Shown: one piece after another, positions 12,151 through 22,049 of the stretch
Numbering within the stretch: position 1 is the first letter of the stretch
Layout: each line of letters begins with the position of its first letter
Source: Deltaproteobacteria bacterium
Lineage (GTDB): Bacteria; Desulfobacterota; Desulfuromonadia; Desulfuromonadales; Geopsychrobacteraceae
NCBI GenBank assembly: GCA_024280485.1
Contig: JAJRQB010000014.1
Span: forward strand, 1 to 64,000
Direction of reading: 5' to 3'
DNA length: 64,000 nt
Translations under genes and position numbers: made by a program
The notes under the pieces: model-generated
What the model was told of the DNA's origin: nothing
Database searches by the model: none
The model's input: only the letters and a program-made list of their open reading frames with translations

Positions 12151-14036
12151 GTGCGCCCGGCAGGGCGCACTTGCTTGAGGGTGAAAGTCCCTTGTACACC
12201 CGGCAGGGGGAAGTACTAGCTGAACGGCAACTGCGTCATCGTGAGGTGGGGTGGGAAGGAAGCTGAAGGCAAAACGCTGGCCTGACGAACAGGAATCGCA
12301 TACGAGGCGGCCGTGTCGGATGAGGAGGCATATATCTCTAAAGTCCAATACTTGCACGGAAGGCATGGTCGTATATGCGGCAGGTATAAGCGTGAAGGCA
12401 GGTGCGCATTACCCGGGGAGATCTCATGTCGTGCCACGAGCTACCGTCGTCGTGAGTCGGCGGGAAGCGGCATGAGAAGTCAGCCGAGGCCATAGTAGTC
12501 CGTTTCGATCACGGGCGAAGGGTCGAACCTTGTGTTGTGGAAGGGAGTTCCCATAGTGCGAACCGGATTTATGACAGAAAGCAGTTACGGCTGCGCCGAG
12601 GGAGAGGGTAGCGGACGGTATCCGCGAGAGTACGCCATCGGTGTCGTGTCCAGTCCATGTGTGGGAATAAACACCGACCCGTCAACACAGCCATTGCTCG
12701 AACAGGTGATCGAGTCGGAGAATATGCAACTGGCCTGGAGACAGGTCAAACGCAACGGCGGTGCGGCTGGACCTGATAGCCGCAACATTGAAGAGACCGC
12801 CGAATTTCTCCGACACAACTGGCCCGAACTACGGCAGAGATTGCTCGATGGCAGCTATCGACCCCGACCGGTTTTGCGGGTAGAAATACCCAAACCCGGA
12901 GGCGGAATGCGCAAGCTTGGCATTCCGACCGTGACGGATCGACTGGTGCAACAGGCAATCTCACAGATTCTGATCCCAGTATTCGACCCAGAGTTTTCCG
13001 AGAGCAGTTATGGTTTTCGTCCCGACCGCAGCGCCCATGGCGCAGTCCTCGCGGCTCGCGAATACCAGCAATCGGGCAAACGTTGGGTGGTGGATATGGA
13101 TCTGAAACAGTTCTTTGACGAGGTTGATCATGACATTCTGATGTCGCGCCTCGGCAAGAAAATCAAGGACAAGCGCCTGAAGCGCCTGCTCAACGCGTTT
13201 CTGAAGGCTGGCGTGCAATGCGGGAACAAGATCGTGCCGACAACCAAAGGCACTCCGCAGGGCGGACCGCTCTCGCCGCTGCTGTCCAACATCCTGCTGG
13301 ATGATCTTGATAAAGAACTGGAACGGCGGGGGCACAGCTACTGCCGTTATGCGGATGACTGCAATATCTACGTCAGCAGTCGCCGTGCCGGAGAACGGGT
13401 TCTGCAGTCCATGACAAAGTTTGTCGAAAGCAAACTGAAACTGAAGGTCAATCAAACCAAAAGTGCGGTTGACCGCCCTTGGAAGCGTAAGTTTCTAGGA
13501 TTCAGTTTCACCAATCAACGCCGCTCGCGCATCCGAATTCCGAAGGAAACCTTGCAAACGTTTCGTCGAAAACTCAAGGTTCTCTTTCGGCAGGGTCGCG
13601 GGAGGAATCTGTTCCGTTTCACGCGAGAAGATCTGAACCCTGTGCTCCGAGGCTGGTTGAATTACTACCGACTGGCCGAGACCAAGGGTTACGCAGAAGA
13701 ACTGGATGGGTGGCTACGCAGACGATTGCGGTGTATTCTATGGCGTCAGTGGAAACGAGGCCGAACACGCTATAAGCAACTGCGTCGGCGAGGGATGGAC
13801 GAAAAGCGCGCCAAAGCAAGTGCCTTCAACGGCAGAGGCGCATGGTGGAACAGTGGGGCTTCCCACATGAACGACGCTTTTCGGAAACGTTACTTCGATA
13901 AACTCGGATTGTTCAGCCTGCTCGATAAATTGCTGAGTTCGCGAATAATAACAACCTAAGGAACCGCCGTGGTACGTGAACCGTATGCCCGGTGGTGTGA
14001 GAGCCGAGGGAGGGCAACCTCCCTCAGCTACTCGAT
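12151..14036 (+). mobile_element. Group II intron inserted directly behind a terminator
   Basis: The element starts with GTGCG at 12151, the consensus 5' end of group II introns, and encodes a reverse transcriptase/maturase. Near the 3' end, a domain V-like hairpin is visible at about 13961-14000 (ACCGCCG pairing with CGGTGGT, with an internal TAC/GTA stem). A domain VI-like helix follows (GAGGGAGG, GCAA loop, CCTCCCTC at about 14006-14025), then CTACTCGAT. I place the 3' end at 14036 from the CGAT ending; this could be off by a few bases. Total length is about 1.89 kb. Insertion immediately after a terminator T tract is the known habit of class C introns, but I could not assign the class from sequence alone. 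Confidence 0.85.
12556..13959 (+). CDS. ltrA: Group II intron reverse transcriptase/maturase
   Basis: Multifunctional intron protein of about 467 residues that splices and retro-mobilises the host intron. Reverse transcriptase motifs are intact: PKPGGGMRKLGIPT, YGFRP, DMDLKQFFDEVDHD, GTPQGGPLSPLLSN and the catalytic YADD at about residue 264. A maturase (domain X) segment follows (FRRKLKVLFRQGRG ... NYYRLAETKGY), and the end carries the GAWWNSGASHMN ... LGLFSLL block. No zinc-ligand HNH endonuclease domain is seen after it, so target cleavage by the protein is not expected. Start choice: GTG 12556 has AAGGGAG eight bases upstream; ATG 12571 is the alternative. The frame is uninterrupted, so the intron may still be mobile. 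Confidence 0.93.
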   Translation: MRTGFMTESSYGCAEGEGSGRYPREYAIGVVSSPCVGINTDPSTQPLLEQVIESENMQLAWRQVKRNGGAAGPDSRNIEETAEFLRHNWPELRQRLLDGSYRPRPVLRVEIPKPGGGMRKLGIPTVTDRLVQQAISQILIPVFDPEFSESSYGFRPDRSAHGAVLAAREYQQSGKRWVVDMDLKQFFDEVDHDILMSRLGKKIKDKRLKRLLNAFLKAGVQCGNKIVPTTKGTPQGGPLSPLLSNILLDDLDKELERRGHSYCRYADDCNIYVSSRRAGERVLQSMTKFVESKLKLKVNQTKSAVDRPWKRKFLGFSFTNQRRSRIRIPKETLQTFRRKLKVLFRQGRGRNLFRFTREDLNPVLRGWLNYYRLAETKGYAEELDGWLRRRLRCILWRQWKRGRTRYKQLRRRGMDEKRAKASAFNGRGAWWNSGASHMNDAFRKRYFDKLGLFSLLDKLLSSRIITT

Positions 14037-14521
14037 TCCCTGCCAATCAAATTCTTATTAGTATTAAAGGATTCTCGTAAGTTTTTAAGGTTGGATGATA
14101 GGAAGACTACACGCGCAACCTTGATTATCTTGATTGATTTGCTAATCTGACACACATCTCTGTTGCAAACATATCTGATTCTATCTTGTAGGTGTTTCTA
14201 CTTATTGGTGTGAGAATCGAATATGTACCCCCCCCATGAGTAAGCCGCTTCCTCCTGTTTTTAATACGATTTCTTCCCCCTGTTTGTTGCATTGGTTTGA
14301 CTTATTTAGATCCGGTGATTTGGAGTAGGATTTGTCAAATAACTTGTCATCCAGAGTTCCATTCGATGAAACCAGGCCTTACTGAAGGTTCTCTCAGCCA
14401 ACAGATAAAAAAGGGTGAAGTTTTTTTTGCACCCATAAATCAAGCAGACACTGTATTTGTTTGCTGTTCTGGCTTAGGGGTGTCAGAAAACGGTCAGGCA
14501 TTTAGAATGGATGTGCAGTAA

Positions 14522-14537
14522 TGGACTGTTTTTTGCA
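14522..14537 (+). promoter_or_regulatory. Possible sigma-54 (RpoN) promoter
   Basis: TGGACTGTTTTTTGCA keeps the invariant GG and GC ten bases apart and the TTGCA half of the -24/-12 consensus, but the -24 half is TGGACT rather than TGGCAC. It lies about 140 bases upstream of the second giant cytochrome. The rest of the ~640-base gap from 14037 to 14676 shows no gene I can support, only AT-rich sequence. Confidence 0.4.
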
Positions 14538-14676
14538 TTTTCTTGATCTGTCGGTAGCCTAAATTGTGCCTTGAGGGTATGGGTTACCAGTAAAACAACA
14601 GAATTAAACGCTTTATAGCGATTTGAATTGAACTGTTTGATTGGAAAATCAACGTTGTGGCCAAGGAGTTTTTGGG

Positions 14677-17600
14677 ATGACTATTTCGCGTCGGTACTTG
14701 GAGAAGATGTCTAAAATGAATTCAGTGATGAATAGGTTGGCTGTGATGGCCGTTCTGGCGATATTGCTTATGGTCGGCGGTGCAGGCAACGCCTTGGCCG
14801 CCAACCCCAACGACGCCACCTACGGCTTCGCAACCGACGGCTGGGCGACTATTCAAATCGATAATTATTCGGCAGGCGGGACTGGCACTAACGGCTGGTT
14901 GCTCAACTCCGATAGTTGGCAAATAGCGGACGGGGGTGCTCTTGAAGATGCGGATACCAACGGCGCCACCACCAACGATGGTGATCTGGAGACCAGCGGT
15001 ACCCCGGGCACCAATAAGCTCGGTATGCGCGACAAGGGAAATGCCGGTAGCCAGTATCTGCACGTCTACACCGATATCGCCACCGGACAGACCCTCTCAG
15101 GGCCGATGACCCTTCGTTTCGTCGGCTCTGATGCCGATCCCAAGAAGAGCGCCTGTAAGGGTGGAGTTGGTCCGATTTCCAGTTATGCCAACGTCTGGGC
15201 CAACGCCTATGACACCGACAGCGACACGGTTCTTGCTACCGGCGCCATCTCCGGTGGCGCATTCGGCACGGTTACCGCTCTTGGACCGACTGCTACTTGG
15301 AGCTGCGACGCCGACTATATCGACGTCGATATCACCTCGGTCTACAACGCTGCCCCCAACGGTATGAATTTCGAATTCCGTTTCTACATTGATGAGGACG
15401 GTGATCCCGATGTCACAGGTGCGGGTGAGCGGATCAACCTGACGGCTGAACTCTATATGCAGTATGCCTTCGGGGCCCCTTGTGTTGCGACCACTCCTGC
15501 CGATCTCGCGGCTGTTGCTGCGTCGCCGACCCAGGTCGACCTGACCTGGACCTACGATGGCACCAATAATGACGGTTACAACATCTACCGCGACACGGTT
15601 CCTTCGACCGGCATGGTCTGGCTCAATGAGTTTACCGGTCTGGTGACTGCTGGCACCTATTCTGATACCACTGCCGCGCAAAATACCCAATACGACTACA
15701 CTGTGCAGGGCTACAACAATACCGATACCTGCGCCAGTGCTGATTCGAATACCGCCAATGTGACCACTCCGACCTGTACCGAATCGACGCCGTCCTCTAT
15801 CGCCTTCAACGGCGTAACGACTGCAGCCGGTGATTTCTCCGGGCTCAGTATGGTGACCCCGGTCGACCTTGCCAGCCTTGAGTATCGGATTACCGAAGGG
15901 GCCGGCGGAGCCTCCTCCGGTGGTGCTACGGCGGCCTGTGGCCTGGCGACCGGGCTGACCAACCCCGATGGCGTCAGCCTGACAACTTCTTACAGTAGTT
16001 CCGGTAACGGTCTGCCTGGTGAGTATACCGAGTTGGATTCAGACAACGGCGGCGTCAACGATGACGATAGTAACGGTGCAGACACCTCCGATTGCGATGT
16101 CGACACCGGTGGTGCCAATCTATCTATGGTCATCCGCGACCAGTCCGGCGGTTCCTACGCTCACATCGATACCGGTGTGACTGTCGGCCAGAGCATGACC
16201 AACTTTATCCTGCGCGTCTACGCTACTGATGATAAGGGTGACGGGACCTGCCGCAACGGGGCTGCTCCTTCGGCCGATCTCAAGGCCTATGCCTATGATA
16301 GTGCTGATTCGGTGGATGCCGCCAGCGAAGCGCTCTTTGCTGCCAGTTGGACCGCTGGCCCCGCAACGGGCGATGGTTGTGATTCCGCCTATATGGACCT
16401 CGACCTGACCGCCATGTACAACGGCGCCGCCGGGACGACCAATTTCGAGGTCCGACTCTGGCCAGATACTGCCGGTGACGGTACCCGGATTCCGCAGCTG
16501 GTCGAGATGTATGTCGACTGGTCTGCAGGCGGCGAGACCGAACTGCTCGCCTGGAATGCCGACCCTCAAGAAGCCTCTGCAGCTCTGTTCAACGGAAACC
16601 TCTACAACCTCTATGCTCGCGGCACCGATCTTTCCGATGGCTGCGGTAATGTCTACTACGTCGGCGGCACTACCGAGCCGGGCACTGCTCAGGCCTTCAC
16701 CTGGAGTTCCTGTAATGACGGCGATCTGGCTGTCCTGACCACGACAAATCCCGGGACCTCTTCTGGCATCATGACAATCTCTACAAACGTAGCGGTTGAA
16801 ACCCTCCCTGCTGGCGTCGCGCTGAAAATCAGTATCCCTGCCGGTGCAGGTGGTACCGCTATTACTAACGCTGCCATGACTTATGTTGCCGGGACACTCT
16901 GGCAGTATTCATGGAATACCCTGACGACCCACCCGGACAGCGTGAATAGCGTTGTTAACGGTGTAACAATCGATGTCAGCGGAACGGACATCGATTGTGG
17001 TACTACTGTCAATGCTGCGCAAGTTGCTGTCACGGTTGATAACCTGTGTAACGTGACTGCTACTCCGACAGTAACCATCGGTACCGTAACCGCCAACTCT
17101 GTGGTCGTTAACTGGACCTCGGCAGCCGGTGCAACCAGTTACAAGGTCAGCGGCGTCAATGTCGGCAACGTGTTGACCACCACGGTCAATACCCTTAATT
17201 CCAACACCGCGTACACGTTCAATGTTAACGGTGTCGGTACTGCCAGCTGCGATGGCCCGATTGGCAGCAACACTGCGACCACCTTACCGGGTGCTCCGGG
17301 TAATCCGACCTACGCTAATGCGACCAGCAGCTCGGTCGATGTCAGCTGGACCGCTGCCAGTGGTGTCCAAGCCGTCACCTACGCACTGACCCGTGTTGGT
17401 GGTGCAGTGGTTAATCCGGCAACCAGCCCTGAGACGGTTGGAAGCCTGAGCCCGAACGTTGCCTATCAGTTCAATGTTGCTGCCACCAATGCTACCGGCA
17501 CTGGCGTCAGCTCTGCTACCACCACTGCTCCTTATACTTTGGCGGTTACGCCGGGGGCAGCGACTGTCAATGGTGCAAACTCAAATACTTTGAATGTAAC

Positions 17601-20600
17601 AATTGGCGCCGACGCTAACTCCACTGCTACCACCTACGCCATCCGTATCAACGGCGGGGTTTTCACCAATCAGCACGTACAGCCGAACGGTTCGGTCAGC
17701 GCCGCCGCTGCCTTGCAGACCAAGGCCGCCTGGGGAACCAAGACCGTTACCGGTCTTGCGCTGGCGACCACCTACACCTTCGATATTAAGGCTGCTAACG
17801 GCGATGCTGTAGAGACAACCTTTGGTACCACCGCCGCGCTGGATACTCTGAATGAGGTTCTTCAAACCACCGGTGGAGCTGTCACTGTAAATTCCGGGGA
17901 CTCCTTTATCAGTGTCTCGGCTCTTTACGGCGGGGATACGACTAACAACAATGATGCGGTGATCGAGTGGGAACTTTGCGGTGACGCAGTGTCGACCTGC
18001 GACGGCACCACATTCACCAATACAACCTCGAATATGGGACATATGGCCAGCCCATACAGTTATCAGATTATCAATCTAACCAATATGGGCAAGTATCAGG
18101 TGCGCGTCACTCTGATCGATGGCGATGGTACGGTTGCCGGTCCTGGCTGGGTCGCCTCCGGTGCGGACATCGTCTATGTTGTGACCGACGTTATTCCGTC
18201 GGTTCAGATGCTGCATAACGCCGCGACAACCGGGTCCTCCAAGTGGAGCGGAAGCTGGGGCTTGGCCGGTGGTAAGTATGGTGCGTTTGACTGCGACACC
18301 TGCCATACCGAAACAACTACCAATATCAAGCGGATCAAGCTGGCGATCACGGCACCAAATGGAACAGATAACTTCCCCGGTACCGACACCGTGACCTTCA
18401 CCACGACGGACGAGCTTAATAACCCAGCCTCTACGGGTTATGGCGATGATTCAGATAGTCATACCGATTCGGTCAAGGTCTGCGAAAACTGTCACAGCCT
18501 GAACAAGTATCACAACTCTGACGTTGCGAATAATACCGGTGCGGACTTAACCCACCAGAATCAAAAAGATTGCATGGAATGTCACAATCACAAGTCGGGC
18601 TTCTTGCCGACAGCTTGTGACTCCTGTCATGGTAATCCACCGACAACCTCTGATGTTGATGGTAGCACCAGCACAGGCCTGACTCATACCGACGTCACCG
18701 GCAGTATTACTCCGGGTGCTCATGATCGCCACGTTAATGATGTCAACCTCGCATACAGCTGCGAGACCTGTCATACCAACTCGGTCATGCCGAACGGCGG
18801 TGATATCAATATCAACTTCAACGCATTTGCTAATACTTCGGGGACCTACTCCGGTCAGATCGGCGTTAACTATAACGGCGGTGCTGGCACCGGCGGCCTG
18901 AACTGTACTGCAACCTACTGTCACGGCGGAACCATCGGTGGCGCTGCTCCAGCCTGGAACGGCGCGGTCAACTGCGGTGATTGCCACGGTGCCACTCAGG
19001 GCGCTCCACCTTCCAGCACCAGCCATGCGACTCACGTCGGAACGCTTAACCGTGATTGCTCCGAATGTCACGGTGCAGGCTATGCCGCAGGAACCACTGC
19101 CCCTGTTGACCATGTTAGTGGCACTGTGACCTGGGATGTTAGTACGCTGCCAAACACTGGAGCCGTTGCGACCTACAATGGCAACACCACCGGCATCATC
19201 AGCAGTCTGGCTCCGGCCAATACCGATGCCACCTGCGCCAACATCAGCTGCCACTTCGGCTCCACGCCGAATTGGGATACTGGTTCCACCGATTGCGGTA
19301 GCTGCCATAATGCCGGTGCGGCCGACAAACCTTGGCCCGCGACTGGAGCTCACGACGCTCACTTCGCGGTGCTGGGAATTACCATCCTCGATCAGACCAA
19401 CGAAGCGACTGTGCGTGCGGCCTGCGATACCTGCCACAACGGCACCAGTGCTCTTCATGCAAACGGCACTGTTAACGTCGCCTTCGGCACCACCTACGAT
19501 GATCAGTCGGCCGGTACCCCTGGCTTTGGCGGCAACCAATGTTCCAACGTCAGCTGCCACGGTGGACAAACTACACCGAGCTGGCCTTCTGCCACCATCA
19601 ACCCGGACACTGACTGTCTGAGCTGCCACAAGATTGAGGCAACTCCGACCGAATACAACAGCCCATCGACTGGCATGCACGCTATCACCACCAGTATCTC
19701 GAGCAAGAACCATGGTGTTGATCTAGCCTGTACTGAATGTCACGCTGGTCAGCCAAGTAATCACTTCACCGGGCTCGACACCCCGGCACTTGACGCGGTT
19801 GATAATTTCATAGCCGGCGTCACCTCCGCGACCTGTGCGGTCAGCTGTCATAGTGACGGTGGGGACTGGGCACGTTTGAACGATAAGACCAAGGCAACTG
19901 CGAGTAACGGCACCGAGTGTGAGACCTGTCACGGTCTCTTTGGTAACTGGCGGACCGGTCTGGCGTTCAACCACGAAACGAACTGGGACGGCGATGCCAA
20001 CCCAGGGGAAGTTCAATCAGATCACTCAGGGTGTAAGACCTGTCACGGTTTCAACAGCTCAGCCGATAAAGACGCTGCCTATAATGCGACATGGCGTGGT
20101 GCTTCGGATTTCGCCCATGGCGGACACGGTGACGAACACATCACTATGAACGGCCCTTCTACCGTTGGTGCTGGCTATCAAGAGGCAACCTGGAACTGTG
20201 CCTTGGCTTGCCATAGCGGTGCAGGGAATACTGGGCACAACCTTGCTGATTCAGCTTGGACTGTGAACTATGGTGACTTCGGTGCCGGGAGCTGTGACGG
20301 CTGTCACAGCTCTGGCGGTAGCGGTCCAACCGTTGTCTGGCCATCAAATAATTCCAGTTTCACGGGTGAGGGTTACGGTTCTCACTTAAAGGCGACCAGT
20401 GGCGATACCTTCAGTGCCGGTACGGACTGGACCGCACAATGCCAGAAGTGTCACGGTTTCCATGCTGGTGATGTATTCATTCCAGAGAACGCGACCGTTG
20501 GCATCAACTACCCGGATCATGGTGGTATCTACCTCGGTGGAACTGTTAACAAGGATGTCGATCTCGTGACTCCGCTGTTTACCACCGAAGCCGAGATCTG

Positions 20601-21837
20601 CTGGAGTTGCCACGCTACCCAGGGTGTTGACGGTGAATTCGGCATAAATGACAAGGCTAATACTGGAAGTATCGGTTACGACTACGGAACCCTGGATGGT
20701 GGCAATGGTAACGTCAACTGGATCGGTGCTGCCTGGAGAAGTGGAACGCTTAAGTTCGGCTACAAAGATGGAGCAATTGCATCAACCCATACTGCCAACC
20801 CGCAGGGTGCTCCATGGAATGGGCCAACAACGACCGGAAATACAACGGCTACCAACCCGGATACTGTCGGTCAGATCCGCTGTTCCTACTGTCACGATGT
20901 ACACAACACCACTTTCATCAAGGAAGCTACTGTGACTGCCCAGAATGGTGCTCCATATCTGCGCGGCACCTGGAAGGGGAATCCTTATCGTGAAGACGGT
21001 GCCCCGCAGGCTGGTGATAGCTGGACGACCAATAGCTTTGGAGACGTACCACGCGGTGGAACGGAGTATGTTGAGTTGGGTGGTTACCAGATCGATCAGA
21101 ATAATAATTATCCGACCAGCACTTGGTCTGCGGATGATTCAGCTGGTCTCTGTGAACTCTGTCACGGTAGTGGTGATGGTGCTTGGACTGCTACCGAGAT
21201 CAACACCCTGAATAAGTTCGGTACCGATAGTACTGACTGGGTCGGTAGTAACGGCCATGCCAATGCGGTGATGGGTGGTGATGGTAGCGGCGCAGCCAAT
21301 ATCTTTACTCATACTGACCGAACCACAGTGACTCCGTCATTTGGTACAGGAAACGGGATAAGCTCTGGTAGCCCGGCAATGGCCTATAATCATATAGGTG
21401 ATAACAACTCTACGCGTGGATATGGTTTCCGTAACAACACTGGCGATAGTGGTGACGGGTTTGATCTTGCACCCCCCACACTAAATCGGTACAGCCGTGC
21501 TGATTATAACTGGGGGGCGATCATCGCTTCATCAAATCCGACTGAAATCGGTTACCATAAGTTCTCCTGCTCCAAGTGTCACAATCCGCATGCCTCGCGT
21601 CTGCCGCGGTTGATGATCACCAACTGTCTCGACACCAAGCATAATGACTGGGATGATCAGGGGGCTCCTGATGTAGATGTGATAGCTGGGACAAGTGGCG
21701 GGTCTGGTGACAGTGCAAGTGTTGATAATGATGGCATGACTTACTCGCAGGCAACCTCCGCGCAGAACTGTCACCGGGTTGGTGATTCGACTCAAGGGGG
21801 TACTGGTTCCGGTTGGAACAACGTAACACCTTGGTAA
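14677..21837 (+). CDS. Giant FN3-fused multihaem c-type cytochrome, about 24 haem motifs
   Basis: A 2386-residue exported protein. ATG 14677 is chosen because AAGGAG ends eight bases before it; a signal peptide lies around residues 25-48 (ends NALA-A). The first ~1200 residues have no haem. They hold a duplicated ~220-residue beta module (about 45-270 and 380-620, both with a G(L/M)xMxIRD / YAHIDTG-like core) interleaved with FN3-like domains. The remaining half carries 19 CX2CH, 3 CX4CH (CTATYCH, CANISCH, CSNVSCH) and 2 CX3CH (CAVSCH, CALACH) by hand count. The last ~60 residues contain an isolated Cys and an isolated CH 47 residues apart. Likely a cell-surface electron conduit with an adhesive or binding front half; the binding target is unknown. 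It may be co-transcribed with the 18-residue peptide gene starting 33 bases downstream. Confidence 0.9.
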   Translation: MTISRRYLEKMSKMNSVMNRLAVMAVLAILLMVGGAGNALAANPNDATYGFATDGWATIQIDNYSAGGTGTNGWLLNSDSWQIADGGALEDADTNGATTNDGDLETSGTPGTNKLGMRDKGNAGSQYLHVYTDIATGQTLSGPMTLRFVGSDADPKKSACKGGVGPISSYANVWANAYDTDSDTVLATGAISGGAFGTVTALGPTATWSCDADYIDVDITSVYNAAPNGMNFEFRFYIDEDGDPDVTGAGERINLTAELYMQYAFGAPCVATTPADLAAVAASPTQVDLTWTYDGTNNDGYNIYRDTVPSTGMVWLNEFTGLVTAGTYSDTTAAQNTQYDYTVQGYNNTDTCASADSNTANVTTPTCTESTPSSIAFNGVTTAAGDFSGLSMVTPVDLASLEYRITEGAGGASSGGATAACGLATGLTNPDGVSLTTSYSSSGNGLPGEYTELDSDNGGVNDDDSNGADTSDCDVDTGGANLSMVIRDQSGGSYAHIDTGVTVGQSMTNFILRVYATDDKGDGTCRNGAAPSADLKAYAYDSADSVDAASEALFAASWTAGPATGDGCDSAYMDLDLTAMYNGAAGTTNFEVRLWPDTAGDGTRIPQLVEMYVDWSAGGETELLAWNADPQEASAALFNGNLYNLYARGTDLSDGCGNVYYVGGTTEPGTAQAFTWSSCNDGDLAVLTTTNPGTSSGIMTISTNVAVETLPAGVALKISIPAGAGGTAITNAAMTYVAGTLWQYSWNTLTTHPDSVNSVVNGVTIDVSGTDIDCGTTVNAAQVAVTVDNLCNVTATPTVTIGTVTANSVVVNWTSAAGATSYKVSGVNVGNVLTTTVNTLNSNTAYTFNVNGVGTASCDGPIGSNTATTLPGAPGNPTYANATSSSVDVSWTAASGVQAVTYALTRVGGAVVNPATSPETVGSLSPNVAYQFNVAATNATGTGVSSATTTAPYTLAVTPGAATVNGANSNTLNVTIGADANSTATTYAIRINGGVFTNQHVQPNGSVSAAAALQTKAAWGTKTVTGLALATTYTFDIKAANGDAVETTFGTTAALDTLNEVLQTTGGAVTVNSGDSFISVSALYGGDTTNNNDAVIEWELCGDAVSTCDGTTFTNTTSNMGHMASPYSYQIINLTNMGKYQVRVTLIDGDGTVAGPGWVASGADIVYVVTDVIPSVQMLHNAATTGSSKWSGSWGLAGGKYGAFDCDTCHTETTTNIKRIKLAITAPNGTDNFPGTDTVTFTTTDELNNPASTGYGDDSDSHTDSVKVCENCHSLNKYHNSDVANNTGADLTHQNQKDCMECHNHKSGFLPTACDSCHGNPPTTSDVDGSTSTGLTHTDVTGSITPGAHDRHVNDVNLAYSCETCHTNSVMPNGGDININFNAFANTSGTYSGQIGVNYNGGAGTGGLNCTATYCHGGTIGGAAPAWNGAVNCGDCHGATQGAPPSSTSHATHVGTLNRDCSECHGAGYAAGTTAPVDHVSGTVTWDVSTLPNTGAVATYNGNTTGIISSLAPANTDATCANISCHFGSTPNWDTGSTDCGSCHNAGAADKPWPATGAHDAHFAVLGITILDQTNEATVRAACDTCHNGTSALHANGTVNVAFGTTYDDQSAGTPGFGGNQCSNVSCHGGQTTPSWPSATINPDTDCLSCHKIEATPTEYNSPSTGMHAITTSISSKNHGVDLACTECHAGQPSNHFTGLDTPALDAVDNFIAGVTSATCAVSCHSDGGDWARLNDKTKATASNGTECETCHGLFGNWRTGLAFNHETNWDGDANPGEVQSDHSGCKTCHGFNSSADKDAAYNATWRGASDFAHGGHGDEHITMNGPSTVGAGYQEATWNCALACHSGAGNTGHNLADSAWTVNYGDFGAGSCDGCHSSGGSGPTVVWPSNNSSFTGEGYGSHLKATSGDTFSAGTDWTAQCQKCHGFHAGDVFIPENATVGINYPDHGGIYLGGTVNKDVDLVTPLFTTEAEICWSCHATQGVDGEFGINDKANTGSIGYDYGTLDGGNGNVNWIGAAWRSGTLKFGYKDGAIASTHTANPQGAPWNGPTTTGNTTATNPDTVGQIRCSYCHDVHNTTFIKEATVTAQNGAPYLRGTWKGNPYREDGAPQAGDSWTTNSFGDVPRGGTEYVELGGYQIDQNNNYPTSTWSADDSAGLCELCHGSGDGAWTATEINTLNKFGTDSTDWVGSNGHANAVMGGDGSGAANIFTHTDRTTVTPSFGTGNGISSGSPAMAYNHIGDNNSTRGYGFRNNTGDSGDGFDLAPPTLNRYSRADYNWGAIIASSNPTEIGYHKFSCSKCHNPHASRLPRLMITNCLDTKHNDWDDQGAPDVDVIAGTSGGSGDSASVDNDGMTYSQATSAQNCHRVGDSTQGGTGSGWNNVTPW

Positions 21838-21870
21838 TAACTTACTCTAAATCGTGAAGGAGATATGAAT

Positions 21871-21927
21871 ATGAAACGCTACAGCAAACCCAGAGTGATC
21901 GGCAGCAGCAACGTTCATCCCTGCTGA
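21871..21927 (+). CDS. 18-residue peptide ending GSSNVHPC, copy 1
   Basis: Encodes MKRYSKPRVIGSSNVHPC. ATG 21871 is preferred over ATG 21865 because AAGGAG at 21857-21862 leaves 8 bases to 21871 but only 2 to 21865. This gives exactly the length of the second copy at 29077. The two peptides share 13 of 18 residues, including the whole GSSNVHPC tail, and both end on Cys. It follows the second giant cytochrome by 33 bases and is followed at once by a strong terminator, so it could be the last gene of that operon. The short basic head with an invariant Cys tail looks like a precursor of a modified peptide; this is inference. I vaguely recall radical SAM-linked short peptides described in Geobacter but cannot confirm this is that family. 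Confidence 0.72.
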   Translation: MKRYSKPRVIGSSNVHPC

Positions 21928-21951
21928 TCAGAACAGTGAATAAATAATAAA

Positions 21952-21988
21952 AAGGCAGAGGTCGGGATTTCCCGGCCTCTGCCTTTTT
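21952..21988 (+). terminator. Rho-independent terminator after peptide copy 1
   Basis: A 13-base-pair stem (GGCAGAGGTCGGG against CCCGGCCTCTGCC) with an ATTT loop and a following T6. It shares the AGGTCGGG / CCCGGCCT core with the terminator of the second peptide gene. Confidence 0.92.
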
Positions 21989-22049
21989 TGTCTTTTAGTT
22001 TTGGATATGTGAACAGGAAGCTGATTATTAAATACAGGCGGACGAGACT

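Noticed and set aside
12251-12495. Two overlapping short frames at the 5' end of the group II intron
   Set aside because: This is the structured intron RNA (domain I); no ribosome binding site or homology.
14297-14521. A 74-codon frame in the gap before the second giant cytochrome
   Set aside because: No ribosome binding site, no recognisable motif, and it overlaps the candidate promoter region.
14037-14676. A c-di-GMP/cGAMP (GEMM) riboswitch before the second cytochrome
   Set aside because: Such riboswitches often precede cytochrome genes in Geobacter, so I looked for the conserved CACGCACAGGG and ACGCAAAGCC blocks; neither is present.
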